Of a DNA stretch of 64,000 bases, positions 1 through 7,899 are shown piece by piece. The stretch is from Thermoproteota archaeon (GTDB taxonomy: Archaea; Korarchaeota; Korarchaeia; Korarchaeales; Korarchaeaceae). The stretch lies in the NCBI GenBank assembly GCA_027492205.1, contig JAOZFN010000008.1, positions 30,041 through 94,040 on the forward strand. Reading direction: 5' to 3'. Under the pieces are notes generated by a model. The model saw only the letters and a list, made by a program, of their open reading frames with translations, was not told the origin of the DNA and did no database searches. The number at the start of each line of letters is the position of its first letter. Positions within the stretch are counted from its first letter, which is position 1. The position numbers and the translations under genes were made by a program.

Positions 1-153
1 GGCAGGCCCCCGGTCCACGCGACCATAAGGCCGGGTGTGCAGGGAGACTGGGGCACCGTGGGATCCATACTCAACATGATACCCACGCTGCTGGGCGCAG
101 ACCCCGGGCTCCTCACGGTCGTTGACCTGATCCCCCGGAGGCCGCTGTCCTGA
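1..153 (+). CDS. DapB-like dehydrogenase, C-terminal fragment
   Basis: Only the last 50 codons lie in the window, reading open from base 1 to a TGA at 151-153. The fragment contains GVQGDWGTVGSILNMIP and then PGLLTVVDLIP. This resembles the end of the dihydrodipicolinate reductase-like / 2,4-diaminopentanoate dehydrogenase family, where a GD-A-A-N-IP helix is followed by a PGL-T-DL strand. Such enzymes reduce or oxidise amino-acid-derived substrates with NAD(P)H. The nucleotide-binding N-terminus is off-window, so substrate and cofactor cannot be judged. Assignment rests on memory of the family's C-terminal motif. Confidence 0.5.
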   Translation, partial: GRPPVHATIRPGVQGDWGTVGSILNMIPTLLGADPGLLTVVDLIPRRPLS

Positions 154-233
154 TCTTCTCCTCCATCCTCCCCCCTCCTCTCTCCGCAACTTGACGGGGG
201 TGAGACATTGATATCCCCCCGTCGGCGTGATCC

Positions 234-1496
234 GTGAGACGCGAGGGATGTAGGGCCTTGCCCAAGCGGATCTCTCGAGACCTCTGCGTGAAGTGTAAGG
301 GGACCAAGAGGCTCTGCGGCCTCGAGCAGTGCCCCATACTGGAGAGGCTCCGCGCGCAGAGGACCCTGCCGCCTCCCAGGATGGTGGACGCCCGGACGCT
401 CGAGGGCGGCACCCCGCCGTCCGTGCTTGTTGGGGAGTGGGCCTACCCCCGAGTCAGGGTGGCCCCGATGATGGCCCACGACCTCGAGACCGCCTCCCTG
501 GCGGACGCCCCGAGGGAGTGGATCGGGTGGGGGCTCGACGACGTGATAAGGGTCAGGGCGGGCCTGCTAGCGGCCTCGCTCAGGGTCAACGCGAGGAGGC
601 TAGACGAGAGGGCGCTCGAGCCGATTCAGCTGGCCGCGATGTCCTCTCGACCCCTGCCCGTGGAGGCCAGGCTCCTCAAGCCGCCCAGGCCCAGGCTGAA
701 CTTCGACGGCATACTGGCACCCATCGGCCCGGTGGCCGAGGCCGAGAGGGTTGAGCTGGAGGCCGAGCCCCGCGTCCCCACGCCGGTGGAGAGGGCCGTC
801 TCCGACAGGGACGCCCTGGCCTCAGAACTCCTGGTGGAGCTCTACGACTCGGGCGTGGACGTCTACCACTCCACCAGGCTCCTGAGCCTCGCGTTGCTGG
901 GGGCGGAGGGGAGGAGGCGCCTTGTCCCGACCAGGTGGGCCATCACCGCCGTCGACTCTACGGTGGGGCTCGAGCTCAAGAGGAGGGCCCTCAAGCTCCC
1001 CGAGTACTCTGGCAGGGCCAGGCTCCACAGGTCCAGCTTCTCCGACAACTGCTACTGGGTTCTGATACTTCCGGGCCCGTACAGGCTCGAGGTGGTCGAG
1101 GCCTGGCTCCCCGGGAGCATCTGGACGGGCGACAGGGCGAGGGTCGTCACGAACTACGAGGGGACCCTGGACAGGGGGTTCCCGGTGATGGACGGCGGGC
1201 ACTACGCCATGAGGCTCCCGATACTGGAGCACCTCGTCCACGAACTCAGGCGCCAGGCCTCCGTTCTTGCCATCAGGGAGGTAGGGCCTGGCTACTTCGC
1301 GCCGGTCGGGAGCTGGCAGATCAGGGAGTCGGTGAGGGCGGCGCTCAGGTCCAGGCCAGAGGAGTTCGACGGGCTCGAGGGGGCCCTCTCGAGGCTGGCC
1401 TCCGAGGTCAGGTTCGACCCGCGCGGTCTCCTGTCCAAGAGCAGGATGCTGAGGGAGTTCAGGGGCCAGACCAGGCTCACCGACCTCCTGGAGTGA
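234..1496 (+). CDS. nreA: NreA-like archaeal DNA repair protein
   Basis: The 420-residue product starts with a four-cysteine cluster (C18, C21, C28, C33 in CVKC...LCGLEQC) typical of the archaeal Nre family. It ends with QTRLTDLLE, a PCNA-interacting PIP box (Q412, L415, L418, L419) at the extreme C-terminus, as in known NreA proteins. Nre proteins are linked to repair of alkylation and crosslink damage through PCNA. The GTG at 234 lies about 23 nt after a TGATATC box near 208-214, fitting a leaderless transcript; TTG at 258 is an alternative. The next gene is convergent, with stops 18 nt apart. Confidence 0.88.
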   Translation: MRREGCRALPKRISRDLCVKCKGTKRLCGLEQCPILERLRAQRTLPPPRMVDARTLEGGTPPSVLVGEWAYPRVRVAPMMAHDLETASLADAPREWIGWGLDDVIRVRAGLLAASLRVNARRLDERALEPIQLAAMSSRPLPVEARLLKPPRPRLNFDGILAPIGPVAEAERVELEAEPRVPTPVERAVSDRDALASELLVELYDSGVDVYHSTRLLSLALLGAEGRRRLVPTRWAITAVDSTVGLELKRRALKLPEYSGRARLHRSSFSDNCYWVLILPGPYRLEVVEAWLPGSIWTGDRARVVTNYEGTLDRGFPVMDGGHYAMRLPILEHLVHELRRQASVLAIREVGPGYFAPVGSWQIRESVRAALRSRPEEFDGLEGALSRLASEVRFDPRGLLSKSRMLREFRGQTRLTDLLE

Positions 1497-1514
1497 GCCT
1501 CACCGGCTTGAGGC

Positions 1515-2192
1515 CTACACCCTGACCCCGAGCTCCCTGGCGGCCTCCCTGAGGGCGGCCTCCACCTCCCCCTCGGACCTGCCGACCGGCACGGCCGGGG
1601 AGCCGGGCTCGCCCTCTCCCTCGGCCTCGATCAGCATCCCCTGGCTGATCTCACCCCCTATCCTCCTGGGAGGGAGCGCGGCGAAGGCCCTCACGTCGCC
1701 GCTGGAGACGCCGGGGAGGTTAGTGACCACGGTGAACTTCCCCAGCCTGCCCGCGTCGATCTTGAGCTTCCAGAGCTTCTCCGCTATGGGCTCGACGTGG
1801 GCGACGCTCCCCCAGGCCGCCTCGATCGAGTGTGCGAACCTGGGCTCCCCCTCGAGGAGCCTCCTCCTCAGCCCAGCCAGCGTGATGCCGGCGAACCTGA
1901 CCCAGCTGGCCGCCATCCTCTCAGACGGCCTCTGCAGCTTCGAGAGCTCGTCCCAACTCCTCAGCAGGCTGGCGCCGGCCGACTCGATGGGGTCCAGGAG
2001 GCCCTGCTCGGCCGCCTGCCCCGGGGGAAGGAAGGAGTATCGCAGGGTCGCGACGTGCTGGCGCAGGGGGCCGACTACGGGCTGGAGTTCCCTCTGGCGT
2101 TGCCTGGGCAGCCCGGGGAGGTGCCTGGCCAGACCGGCCACGGCTATCTCGGCGACCACAACCCTCGGGTCGGAGCTGGTGTCGTGGCTCAT
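1515..2192 (-). CDS. Helical protein with tRNA-binding OB-fold domain
   Basis: This 225-residue protein has a mainly helical N-terminal half. Residues about 128-195 look like the EMAP-II / methionyl-tRNA synthetase C-terminal tRNA-binding OB fold: HVEPIAEKLWKLKIDAG, KFTVVTNLPG and the signature ISQGMLIEAEG. Such domains bind tRNA and are found fused to synthetases or as free chaperones. No catalytic domain is visible, and the role of the N-terminal part is unknown. A TATA-like box (GATTTTAG, about 2216-2223 on the minus strand) lies about 28 nt before the ATG, supporting this start and a leaderless mRNA. Confidence 0.7.
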   Translation of the reverse strand: MSHDTSSDPRVVVAEIAVAGLARHLPGLPRQRQRELQPVVGPLRQHVATLRYSFLPPGQAAEQGLLDPIESAGASLLRSWDELSKLQRPSERMAASWVRFAGITLAGLRRRLLEGEPRFAHSIEAAWGSVAHVEPIAEKLWKLKIDAGRLGKFTVVTNLPGVSSGDVRAFAALPPRRIGGEISQGMLIEAEGEGEPGSPAVPVGRSEGEVEAALREAARELGVRV

Positions 2193-2281
2193 CGAGGGCG
2201 AGCGCGGCCCGGGAAACTAAAATCATCCCGTCGGAGTTGGCCCGCCGCGGGCCGGCGGCCGCCGGCGGTCCAGCTCCTGGT

Positions 2282-2310
2282 CTACACTTTAATTACTACC
2301 GGTAATGTAG
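2282..2310 (+). promoter_or_regulatory. TATA box and nested inverted repeats before vapB
   Basis: A CTTTAATTA box (2287-2295) is centred 26 nt before the antitoxin ATG. Overlapping it are an outer repeat CTACA (2282-2286)/TGTAG (2306-2310), an inner repeat ATTAC (2292-2296)/GTAAT (2302-2306) and a central TACCGGTA palindrome. This is the layout expected of an operator by which a VapB dimer represses its own operon. The repeats are seen; their use is inferred. Confidence 0.55.
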
Positions 2311-2316
2311 TCCAAG

Positions 2317-2562
2317 ATGATGGCTACCCACGTGACGGTCTCCGCGAAGATCAGGCGGGACCTCTGGGAAAAGATGAAGAGGTACGGGATAAACGCGAGT
2401 GAGGTCATAAGGGAGGCCATTGAGAGGAGGGTGAGGGAGGAGGAGATCCGGTGGGCCCTCGGAGTGATGAGGGACATCTCGTCGAGGGCCAAGCTACCGA
2501 GGCCCGGCAGTCTGGTGATAAGGGAGCAAAGGAACGGCCGATCGGGAGCGAGGGCGCCGTGA
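2317..2562 (+). CDS. vapB: VapB-type RHH antitoxin
   Basis: The 81-residue protein begins with a beta strand and two helices of ribbon-helix-helix type (HVTVSAKIRRDLWEKMKRYG, then INASEVIREAIERRV). This is the usual DNA-binding and dimerisation half of archaeal VapB. The C-terminal 30 residues would wrap the toxin. It overlaps the PIN toxin by four bases (GTGA, 2559-2562), a classic translational coupling. The promoter just upstream holds palindromes that could be its own operator. Confidence 0.8.
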   Translation: MMATHVTVSAKIRRDLWEKMKRYGINASEVIREAIERRVREEEIRWALGVMRDISSRAKLPRPGSLVIREQRNGRSGARAP

Positions 2563-2981
2563 GGGTGGTCTTGGACGCCAGCGCCGCCCTGAAGTGGTTC
2601 GTAAGGGAGGAGGAGTCCGGGGAGATGGGAGAGCTGCTCAACCAGCACCTCTCGGGAAGACTCGAACTCCACTCCCCCGAGTTCCTGCTCGTGGAGCTGG
2701 CGAACGCCCTGAGGTACGCGAGCGGTATAGGCCCGACGGATGTCCTCGAGGCGGTGGAGGCCGTCAGGTCCCTCCGCCTGAAGTTGGCGGGCGACCTCGA
2801 GATCCTCGGCGACGCCGTGGGGCTGGCCTTTGAGGAGGGAGTAACCCTGTACGACGCCCTGTACGTATCCCTGGCCAGGACCCTGGGTGGGAGGCTCGTC
2901 ACGTACGACGGCGAGCTGCTGAGGAAGTTCCCCGGGCTCGCCGTCAGGGCGAGCGACCTACTGAGAACGCTCTCCGACTGA
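2559..2981 (+). CDS. vapC: VapC PIN-domain toxin
   Basis: Starting at the GTG that overlaps the antitoxin stop gives a 140-residue PIN protein beginning MRVVLDASAALKWF. The first PIN aspartate is in LDAS, a conserved glutamate is in LLVELANAL, and the later acidic cluster is TLYDALYVSLA, followed by VTYDGELLRKFP. All four acidic positions of an Mg-dependent PIN ribonuclease appear intact. VapC toxins cut tRNA, rRNA or mRNA when free of VapB. The module looks functional. Confidence 0.85.
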   Translation: MRVVLDASAALKWFVREEESGEMGELLNQHLSGRLELHSPEFLLVELANALRYASGIGPTDVLEAVEAVRSLRLKLAGDLEILGDAVGLAFEEGVTLYDALYVSLARTLGGRLVTYDGELLRKFPGLAVRASDLLRTLSD

Positions 2982-3009
2982 ACTCCACCCTCATCCCCGC
3001 GGTCGGGGG

Positions 3010-4446
3010 TCACCCCCCGGACAGCCTGGCCGCGATCTCCTCGTACCTCCTCTGAGCGGCCTCCCTCCATATCGACGTCATCTTGGACGCGAAGGTGGGG
3101 TCGTCCCTCATCCTCTGGTTTACGGAGGCGGCGTACTCCTCGGTGAACGTGAGGACGGTTCCGTTCTCCTCCCAGCTGATCGGCCTGCCCAGCTCCCACC
3201 ACAGCTCCTCGAACCCCTCCCGGCCTATCCTCCCGGACTCCAAGGCCCTCACCATCGCCGACCACGCCGAGACGAGGGCGTCGTGCGGGTCGCAGAGGAC
3301 GGCGTCGAAGTAGTAGGCGGTAGCGAAGTATGTGGCCCTCGCCCTGGTCTCGTTGAACCTTATCCCCACGTTTCCGAGGATCATCTCCTGCGCAGCCTTG
3401 AGGTCGGGCCTCTCGCGACCCTCGGGCGTGTCGAAGACCTCCGCCCTCACGGGCAGCCTGTTGACCCTGCGGTCGAGCCAGATCTTCTGGCCGTCCACCG
3501 AGAGGATCCAGCGGATGAACGCCAGCGCGGCCTCCCTGTTCCGGCAGGTCCTCAGCAGGGACACGGGGTCCCCGCCTACGATGGACTCGTTGTAGGGCAC
3601 CACATACCTAACGCCAGGCCTCTCGATCTGTGCGGTGTATCCGTAGAAGTCTATCCCGATGGCTATCGGCACCTCGCCCGCCTCTAGCGCCGAGAGGGCC
3701 TCCACAGACCCGCCGTAGGGCCTGCCGTTCGCGGCCACGCCCGCCAGCAAGACCCAGCCCCGATCCCAGCCGAACCTCTGAAGGATTATCTGGTAGATCC
3801 TCGTGTGAGAGCCCGACTGGGTGGACCTGGAGAAGGCCACGGCGGGCTTCGGGAGCAGCCTCGCAAGCTCTGGACTGGCCAGGTCCTCCCAGAGTCTGGG
3901 AGAGGGCAGGCCGTACTCCTCCAGCATGGGCTCGTTCACGATGATGCCGAAGGAGGACATGGAAGTCGCGACCCAGAGGAGACGGCCTTGGGAGTCGAAC
4001 CTCATGAGGGGCATCCCCCCGACGCTGTCGGGGATTGACGAGGCCTCATTGAGCACGACCTCGTCCCCTATGGGGAGCAGGTAGCCCTCGTCGGCCAGGG
4101 TGTTGTGGGCCGTCGGCCCGCCGCCCCAGGCCACGTCGAGGTAGCCGAGGCGGTCTATGGTGTCCCTCCAGAGAGCCGGGTTAGGCTTGATGAACACCAC
4201 GTCCGTCACGCCGGCCTCCCTCGCGAAGGTGGAGTTGAGGAAGGCCTCCCTGGCAATCATCAGCGTGGTGGCGTCGTGTCTCGTCAGGACGTTGAGGACC
4301 AGGCCGCCTCGCTCGCCGACGCCACGCGGCGTCTCGTGAATCCAAATGAGCGCCGCCGCGATCAGGGCGATCAGGGCGATCAGGGCGATCAGGGCGATCA
4401 GGGCGAGGGCCGCGGCCTTCGTGCCCACGGGGTGATGATACCTCAT
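3010..4446 (-). CDS. ABC-type extracellular solute-binding protein
   Basis: The 478-residue product has a short basic N-terminus and a long hydrophobic segment (about residues 9-35), then a periplasmic-binding fold of the iron/putrescine type: LNVLTRHDATTLMIAREAF, DVVFIKPNPALW, LDVAWGGGPTAHN, LPKPAVAFSRSTQSGSHTR. Such proteins capture a solute outside the cell and hand it to an ABC permease. No permease or ATPase gene lies nearby, so it is an orphan here. The hydrophobic segment is built from five 9-bp repeats giving (ALI)n. The ligand cannot be predicted. Confidence 0.75.
   Translation of the reverse strand: MRYHHPVGTKAAALALIALIALIALIALIAAALIWIHETPRGVGERGGLVLNVLTRHDATTLMIAREAFLNSTFAREAGVTDVVFIKPNPALWRDTIDRLGYLDVAWGGGPTAHNTLADEGYLLPIGDEVVLNEASSIPDSVGGMPLMRFDSQGRLLWVATSMSSFGIIVNEPMLEEYGLPSPRLWEDLASPELARLLPKPAVAFSRSTQSGSHTRIYQIILQRFGWDRGWVLLAGVAANGRPYGGSVEALSALEAGEVPIAIGIDFYGYTAQIERPGVRYVVPYNESIVGGDPVSLLRTCRNREAALAFIRWILSVDGQKIWLDRRVNRLPVRAEVFDTPEGRERPDLKAAQEMILGNVGIRFNETRARATYFATAYYFDAVLCDPHDALVSAWSAMVRALESGRIGREGFEELWWELGRPISWEENGTVLTFTEEYAASVNQRMRDDPTFASKMTSIWREAAQRRYEEIAARLSGG
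4361..4405. repeat. Five perfect copies of a 9-bp tandem repeat
   Basis: ATCAGGGCG occurs five times without mismatch. It lies in frame inside the hydrophobic signal/anchor segment of the solute-binding protein, where each unit encodes one Leu-Ile-Ala step. Gain or loss of units would change helix length without breaking the frame. Confidence 0.95.
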
Positions 4447-4521
4447 CTACGTTTTAGTGTTACCCAAGCCGCCTGGCGCCCCCGCGGCTCGCGGCGGGCG
4501 GAGCCTCACTCCCGCCGCCCC

Positions 4522-5256
4522 TCAGATCCTGGCCACGGGCTGGAAAAGCCAGCCGGCCCTCTCGACGGTCTCTATCAGGGGGCCGCGAACGGCGTTGACG
4601 TCGAAGTCGAACTCGTAGACCTCTCCCCAGTCCGGAGGCCACAGGGACTTGAAGGCGTAGGCCACCGCCTTCCTCTTGGAGAAGAGGATCCTCCCCCTGA
4701 ACCTGCTGTACCTGAACCTGAAGGGCTCCCCCGAGAGGCCCGCCTCCCACTCCAGCTCCCCCATCTCCTCGCTGTAGAGGACGGTCTTGCTCTCGTCCAG
4801 CAGCCTCATCCTGCCCAGGTAGTAGACCCTCAGCCCCGCCCTGCTGAGGATCTCCCACCACCTCGCGTCCGCGAGCTTCCACCTGGCGACGAGGTCCACC
4901 CCCTCCTCCTCACCCTCCGCCACCTCCCAGGGCAGGTTGGGGTCGTTGAGGGAGAGGAGCCTGGAGACCAGCTCCGATCTGGACACGGGCGGGACCCCGG
5001 GGTAGAGCCTGGTCGCCGGCGACTCGACTAGGCCAGTGGCGTAGAGGACGGCCTCCAGCGACCCGGCGGCGACCGCCCCAAACAGGGCCGAGAACCCAAG
5101 GACCTCGGGCAGGGTGTCAAGGACGATGACGCCCTCCCCAGAGTCCGTAGAGTAGGAGAAGGATGCTCCGCTCAGGAGTGAGGCCAGCGCAACCAGGCTC
5201 GGGACGAACAGGATCAGGAAGAGGGGGGCCGGCCTCACGAAGAGCCTGTGTCCCAT
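4522..5256 (-). CDS. Hypothetical protein with two N-terminal membrane helices
   Basis: I do not recognise this family. The ATG at 5256 gives 244 residues beginning MGHRLFVRPAPLFLILFVPS. Two hydrophobic segments are visible (about residues 8-30 and 50-75), separated by a short polar stretch with SYSTDSGEGV. The remaining 165 residues are soluble and rich in Trp, Arg and Glu (for example DARWWEILSRAG and LWPPDWGEVYEFDFD). It most likely sits in the membrane with a globular tail. A longer upstream reading exists but lacks a good start. The neighbouring solute-binding gene is on the same strand about 75 nt downstream. Confidence 0.6.
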   Translation of the reverse strand: MGHRLFVRPAPLFLILFVPSLVALASLLSGASFSYSTDSGEGVIVLDTLPEVLGFSALFGAVAAGSLEAVLYATGLVESPATRLYPGVPPVSRSELVSRLLSLNDPNLPWEVAEGEEEGVDLVARWKLADARWWEILSRAGLRVYYLGRMRLLDESKTVLYSEEMGELEWEAGLSGEPFRFRYSRFRGRILFSKRKAVAYAFKSLWPPDWGEVYEFDFDVNAVRGPLIETVERAGWLFQPVARI

Positions 5257-5500
5257 GATTTGCCGGAGGGTCCGGGTTTTTTTAACCCTCGCGGTTGGGA
5301 GGGCGCAGCGACAGCCAGGCGGACGAGTCCACACGGGACTTGGACGCGGGAAGGCCGTCCCACGCCAGGACCTCAGACCGCCGCCCCAGCCGAACCGCCC
5401 ACCCGGGTCTGGATGGCGACCTTTGAGTTCCCTGGTCGCGCGCAGCCGAATCCGGTGAAGGGCGGTCCCGAGTCCGCTTTTTGACCCTCGCCTCGCCCAA

Positions 5501-5508
5501 CTTAAATG
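5501..5508 (+). promoter_or_regulatory. TATA-like box for the nucleoside phosphorylase
   Basis: CTTAAATG is centred about 27 nt upstream of the ATG at 5532, so transcription would begin at or next to the start codon (leaderless). This decided the start chosen for the gene. Confidence 0.6.
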
Positions 5509-5531
5509 GAATCGTCCAACTCCCCCTCCAC

Positions 5532-6374
5532 ATGGTCTTCAGGGATGAGGAGGGGAGACTCTACCACATAGGGGCGGTCGAGGGGGAGGTCGCCAGCAGG
5601 GTGCTCTTGCCCGGCTCAAGGGTCCGGGTCAAGAGGATCGCCGGGCTGCTGAGCGGGGCGAGGGTCGTTCACGACGGTAGGTTCCTCCTCATCGCGGGGG
5701 AGTACCGGGGGGTTCCCGTGACGGCCGTGGACACCGGGATAGGGCCATCCTCGGCCGCGATAGTGGTGAGGGAGGTCCTCGAGGCCCTGGACTTATCCGC
5801 GGGAGACGCCGTGCTCATCCGGCCGGGGACCTGCGGATCGCTCCAGCCCTGGGTGCACGTCGGGGACCTGGTGGTGTCCACCGGGGTCGTGGCCCAGGAC
5901 GGCGTCACGCCGAAGGTCGCCGGGGAGAGGTTCCCGCTCTTCACCGACCCGGGGGTGACCGAGGCCCTGGTGGAGGCGGCCGTCGAGCTGGGGTACGTCC
6001 CGGGCGAGAACCTCCACGTGGGCGTGACGCACGCGAAGGACGCCCTGTACGAGGTCGAGGAGGCTCCGGCAGCTGCAAAGCCCTGGGAGGCGGAGAGGTA
6101 CCTGGAGTACCTCAGGAGGATGGGGGTCCTGATCACGGAGATGGAGCTGGGCACCCTCATAGCGGTGGCAGCGCAGTACAACGCCAGGCTGGCCGAGGCA
6201 GGCATCCCGCACAGGGTGAGGGTCGGCGGCGTGTTCCTGTCGGTCTCGCCCGTCAAGGGCGCCGAGGAGGAGACCCAGTTCGAGAATCCCCCGCAGGAGG
6301 ACCTGATCAGGGTGGCGCTGGAGGCGGCCGTCCGGGCTGACGAGAAGAGGCCAGAGTGGATAGGCTACAGGTGA
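5532..6374 (+). CDS. Uridine/purine nucleoside phosphorylase family
   Basis: The 280-residue product is a PNP/UDP family phosphorylase, which splits a nucleoside with phosphate to give base and ribose-1-phosphate. Visible hallmarks are LLPGSRVRVKRIAGLL near the start, VDTGIGPSSAAIVVREVL (the family's phosphate/ribose loop), IRPGTCGSLQPWVHVGDLVV, and ITEMELGTLIAVAAQY, where the Met-Glu pair contacts ribose. Length is near the family's usual 250-290. The ATG at 5532 follows a TATA-like box at leaderless spacing. Uridine phosphorylase is the likeliest specificity, but purine substrates are not excluded. Confidence 0.8.
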   Translation: MVFRDEEGRLYHIGAVEGEVASRVLLPGSRVRVKRIAGLLSGARVVHDGRFLLIAGEYRGVPVTAVDTGIGPSSAAIVVREVLEALDLSAGDAVLIRPGTCGSLQPWVHVGDLVVSTGVVAQDGVTPKVAGERFPLFTDPGVTEALVEAAVELGYVPGENLHVGVTHAKDALYEVEEAPAAAKPWEAERYLEYLRRMGVLITEMELGTLIAVAAQYNARLAEAGIPHRVRVGGVFLSVSPVKGAEEETQFENPPQEDLIRVALEAAVRADEKRPEWIGYR

Positions 6375-6384
6375 GCCGCCTGGG

Positions 6385-7242
6385 TCAGAGGACCGACGCC
6401 GCCAGGGCCGCCAGGAGGACGATGCCCAGGTAGGAGTTGGCCACCTTGAAGGCCCTCAGGGCCGACTCGGGCGAGGATTTCATGGCGAAGGACCCGGTCG
6501 CCCAGAGCAGGATCGCTGACGCGATCGCCACCACGAGCTCGTAGGCCCAGCCCAGCCCGGCAACGAGTCCCAGGTAGAGCGCCAGCGCCGAGGTGCCGAC
6601 GGCGCAGGCGAACGTGGCTGAGGCAGACCTCCTCGGCCCCCAGACAACCGGCAGCATGGGCACGCCGGCCCTGGCGTAGTCGTCCGCGTAGTAGGTGGCG
6701 AGGGTCCAGATGTGCTCCGGGATCCACAGCATGACCAGTGCCGCGAACAGCAGGCCGCCCAGGCCCAGCGAGCCAGTGGCGGCAGCCCAGCCGGCCAGCG
6801 CCGGGGCCGCGCCGGCGACGCCGCCGAAGATGACGGACCAGGGGGTCCTCCTCTTCGTGGCCAGGGTGTAGACGAAGATGTCGAACGCGAAGCCCAGCGC
6901 CACCACGCCCGCCACGAGGGCGTTGAGCTGGAGCGAGACCAGGATCCCCATCGCGAAGAGGGATATCCCGAGGACCACCGCCTTGTGGGGCGGGTCTATC
7001 TCGCCCTTAGGTAGCGGCCTGTTTGAGGTCCTCCTCATGGCGGCGTCTATGTCCCTGTCGAAGTACATGTTGACGGCCGTCGTGCCGGCCACCGCCGCGC
7101 CCACGCCCAGGACGTAGAGGATCGCCTCGCGCAGACCAACTGCCCCTGATCCGGCGACGACCATGGGCACGAGCCCTGAAAACACCAGCAGGGACGTCTG
7201 CTTGAGCTTCAGCAGCCTGGTGTAGCTGGAGGTGGCCCCCAT
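6385..7242 (-). CDS. ctaB: Protoheme IX farnesyltransferase (heme O synthase)
   Basis: This 285-residue polytopic protein belongs to the UbiA prenyltransferase family. The first prenyl-diphosphate site is N58-MYF-D62-RDI-D66, followed by RTSNRPLPKGEI, which is characteristic of heme O synthases. The second acidic site is YYADDYARAGVPMLPVVWG. The enzyme adds a farnesyl or related prenyl chain to heme b, making heme O for heme-copper oxidases. Eight to nine membrane helices are evident. A TATA-like box near 7270-7276 on the minus strand precedes the ATG by about 30 nt. No oxidase subunit gene lies in the window. Confidence 0.9.
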   Translation of the reverse strand: MGATSSYTRLLKLKQTSLLVFSGLVPMVVAGSGAVGLREAILYVLGVGAAVAGTTAVNMYFDRDIDAAMRRTSNRPLPKGEIDPPHKAVVLGISLFAMGILVSLQLNALVAGVVALGFAFDIFVYTLATKRRTPWSVIFGGVAGAAPALAGWAAATGSLGLGGLLFAALVMLWIPEHIWTLATYYADDYARAGVPMLPVVWGPRRSASATFACAVGTSALALYLGLVAGLGWAYELVVAIASAILLWATGSFAMKSSPESALRAFKVANSYLGIVLLAALAASVL

Positions 7243-7351
7243 TCGGATCGGGGGGGCGCTCCGAGCGGTGGTAAAATAGTTCTACCCCGCGGGGGGAATC
7301 GACCTTTCCCGCGGCCTACCCGGGAGGGGCTGGGCGCCCGGGGGTTACGCC

Positions 7352-7861
7352 TCACCCTGACCCCCCCTGCTTGGACTTCAGCTCAGCAATCCGCCCCTTA
7401 ACCTCGCTCAGCATCTCGAGGTACTCCTTCTTCAGGATCTCCCGGACCTCTTCGTCCTCGAGGGTTCCCGGAACGCTTATCTCCCTGAGCCTCTCCAGGA
7501 TGCGCTCCCTCTCCCTCTCGAGCTCGACGAGGTCGAAGTGGTTCAGGTAAAACCTCATGGCCTCATTCATCACCTGCCCGACCGTCCTGCCCTCCTCTGC
7601 GGCCAAATCCCTTATCCTCTCGTACAGCCTCCTGTCGAGCCCCCTGATGGGGATGGGCCTCCTGACCACCCCCTCAGGACCCGCCCTCATCCCCACGGTG
7701 GCCCCAGGAGTGGTTATGGACATCCTGGCGGTCTTCCTCACGGCCCTAGAGAGACTCTTGGCCAAGCTCTCCTCGATGACCTCTGAGAGCCGCTCGAGCT
7801 TGCGGCTGAGTTCCTCCATGCGCCTCTCGAACTCCTCCCAGTCCCGGTCCTCCTCCACCAT
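7352..7861 (-). CDS. RHH DNA-binding protein with flanking coiled coils
   Basis: Starting at the ATG at 7861 gives 169 residues. An N-terminal coiled coil (MVEEDRDWEEFERRMEEL onward) leads to a ribbon-helix-helix domain around residues 68-105 (RPIPIRGLDRRLYERIRDLA, then GRTVGQVMNEAMRFYL). A second charged helix follows (VELERERERILERLREI), and the protein ends in a coiled coil. It is probably a transcriptional regulator. Its promoter contains three GTATA repeats that extend to the start codon, suggesting autoregulation. The gene follows the MgtE transporter gene by only 38 nt, so it might also respond to metal status. Confidence 0.65.
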   Translation of the reverse strand: MVEEDRDWEEFERRMEELSRKLERLSEVIEESLAKSLSRAVRKTARMSITTPGATVGMRAGPEGVVRRPIPIRGLDRRLYERIRDLAAEEGRTVGQVMNEAMRFYLNHFDLVELERERERILERLREISVPGTLEDEEVREILKKEYLEMLSEVKGRIAELKSKQGGSG

Positions 7862-7862
7862 C

Positions 7863-7893
7863 GTATAGCGTATAACGGTATAACAAATATAAG
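7863..7893 (-). promoter_or_regulatory. TATA box plus three iterated GTATA sites
   Basis: On the minus strand GCTTATATTT (7884-7893) is a strong TATA box centred 27 nt before the ATG at 7861. Between box and start, the plus strand reads GTATA at 7863-7867, 7870-7874 and 7878-7882, at 7-8 nt steps. Regular short direct repeats are typical RHH operator sites. Binding here would block the start of transcription. Confidence 0.5.
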
Positions 7894-7899
7894 CCTTCC

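Noticed and set aside
4105..5031. 308-codon plus-strand frame across the solute-binding protein start and the next gene
   Set aside because: It crosses two real minus-strand genes and contains the reversed 9-bp repeat as GDQ units; composition is not protein-like.
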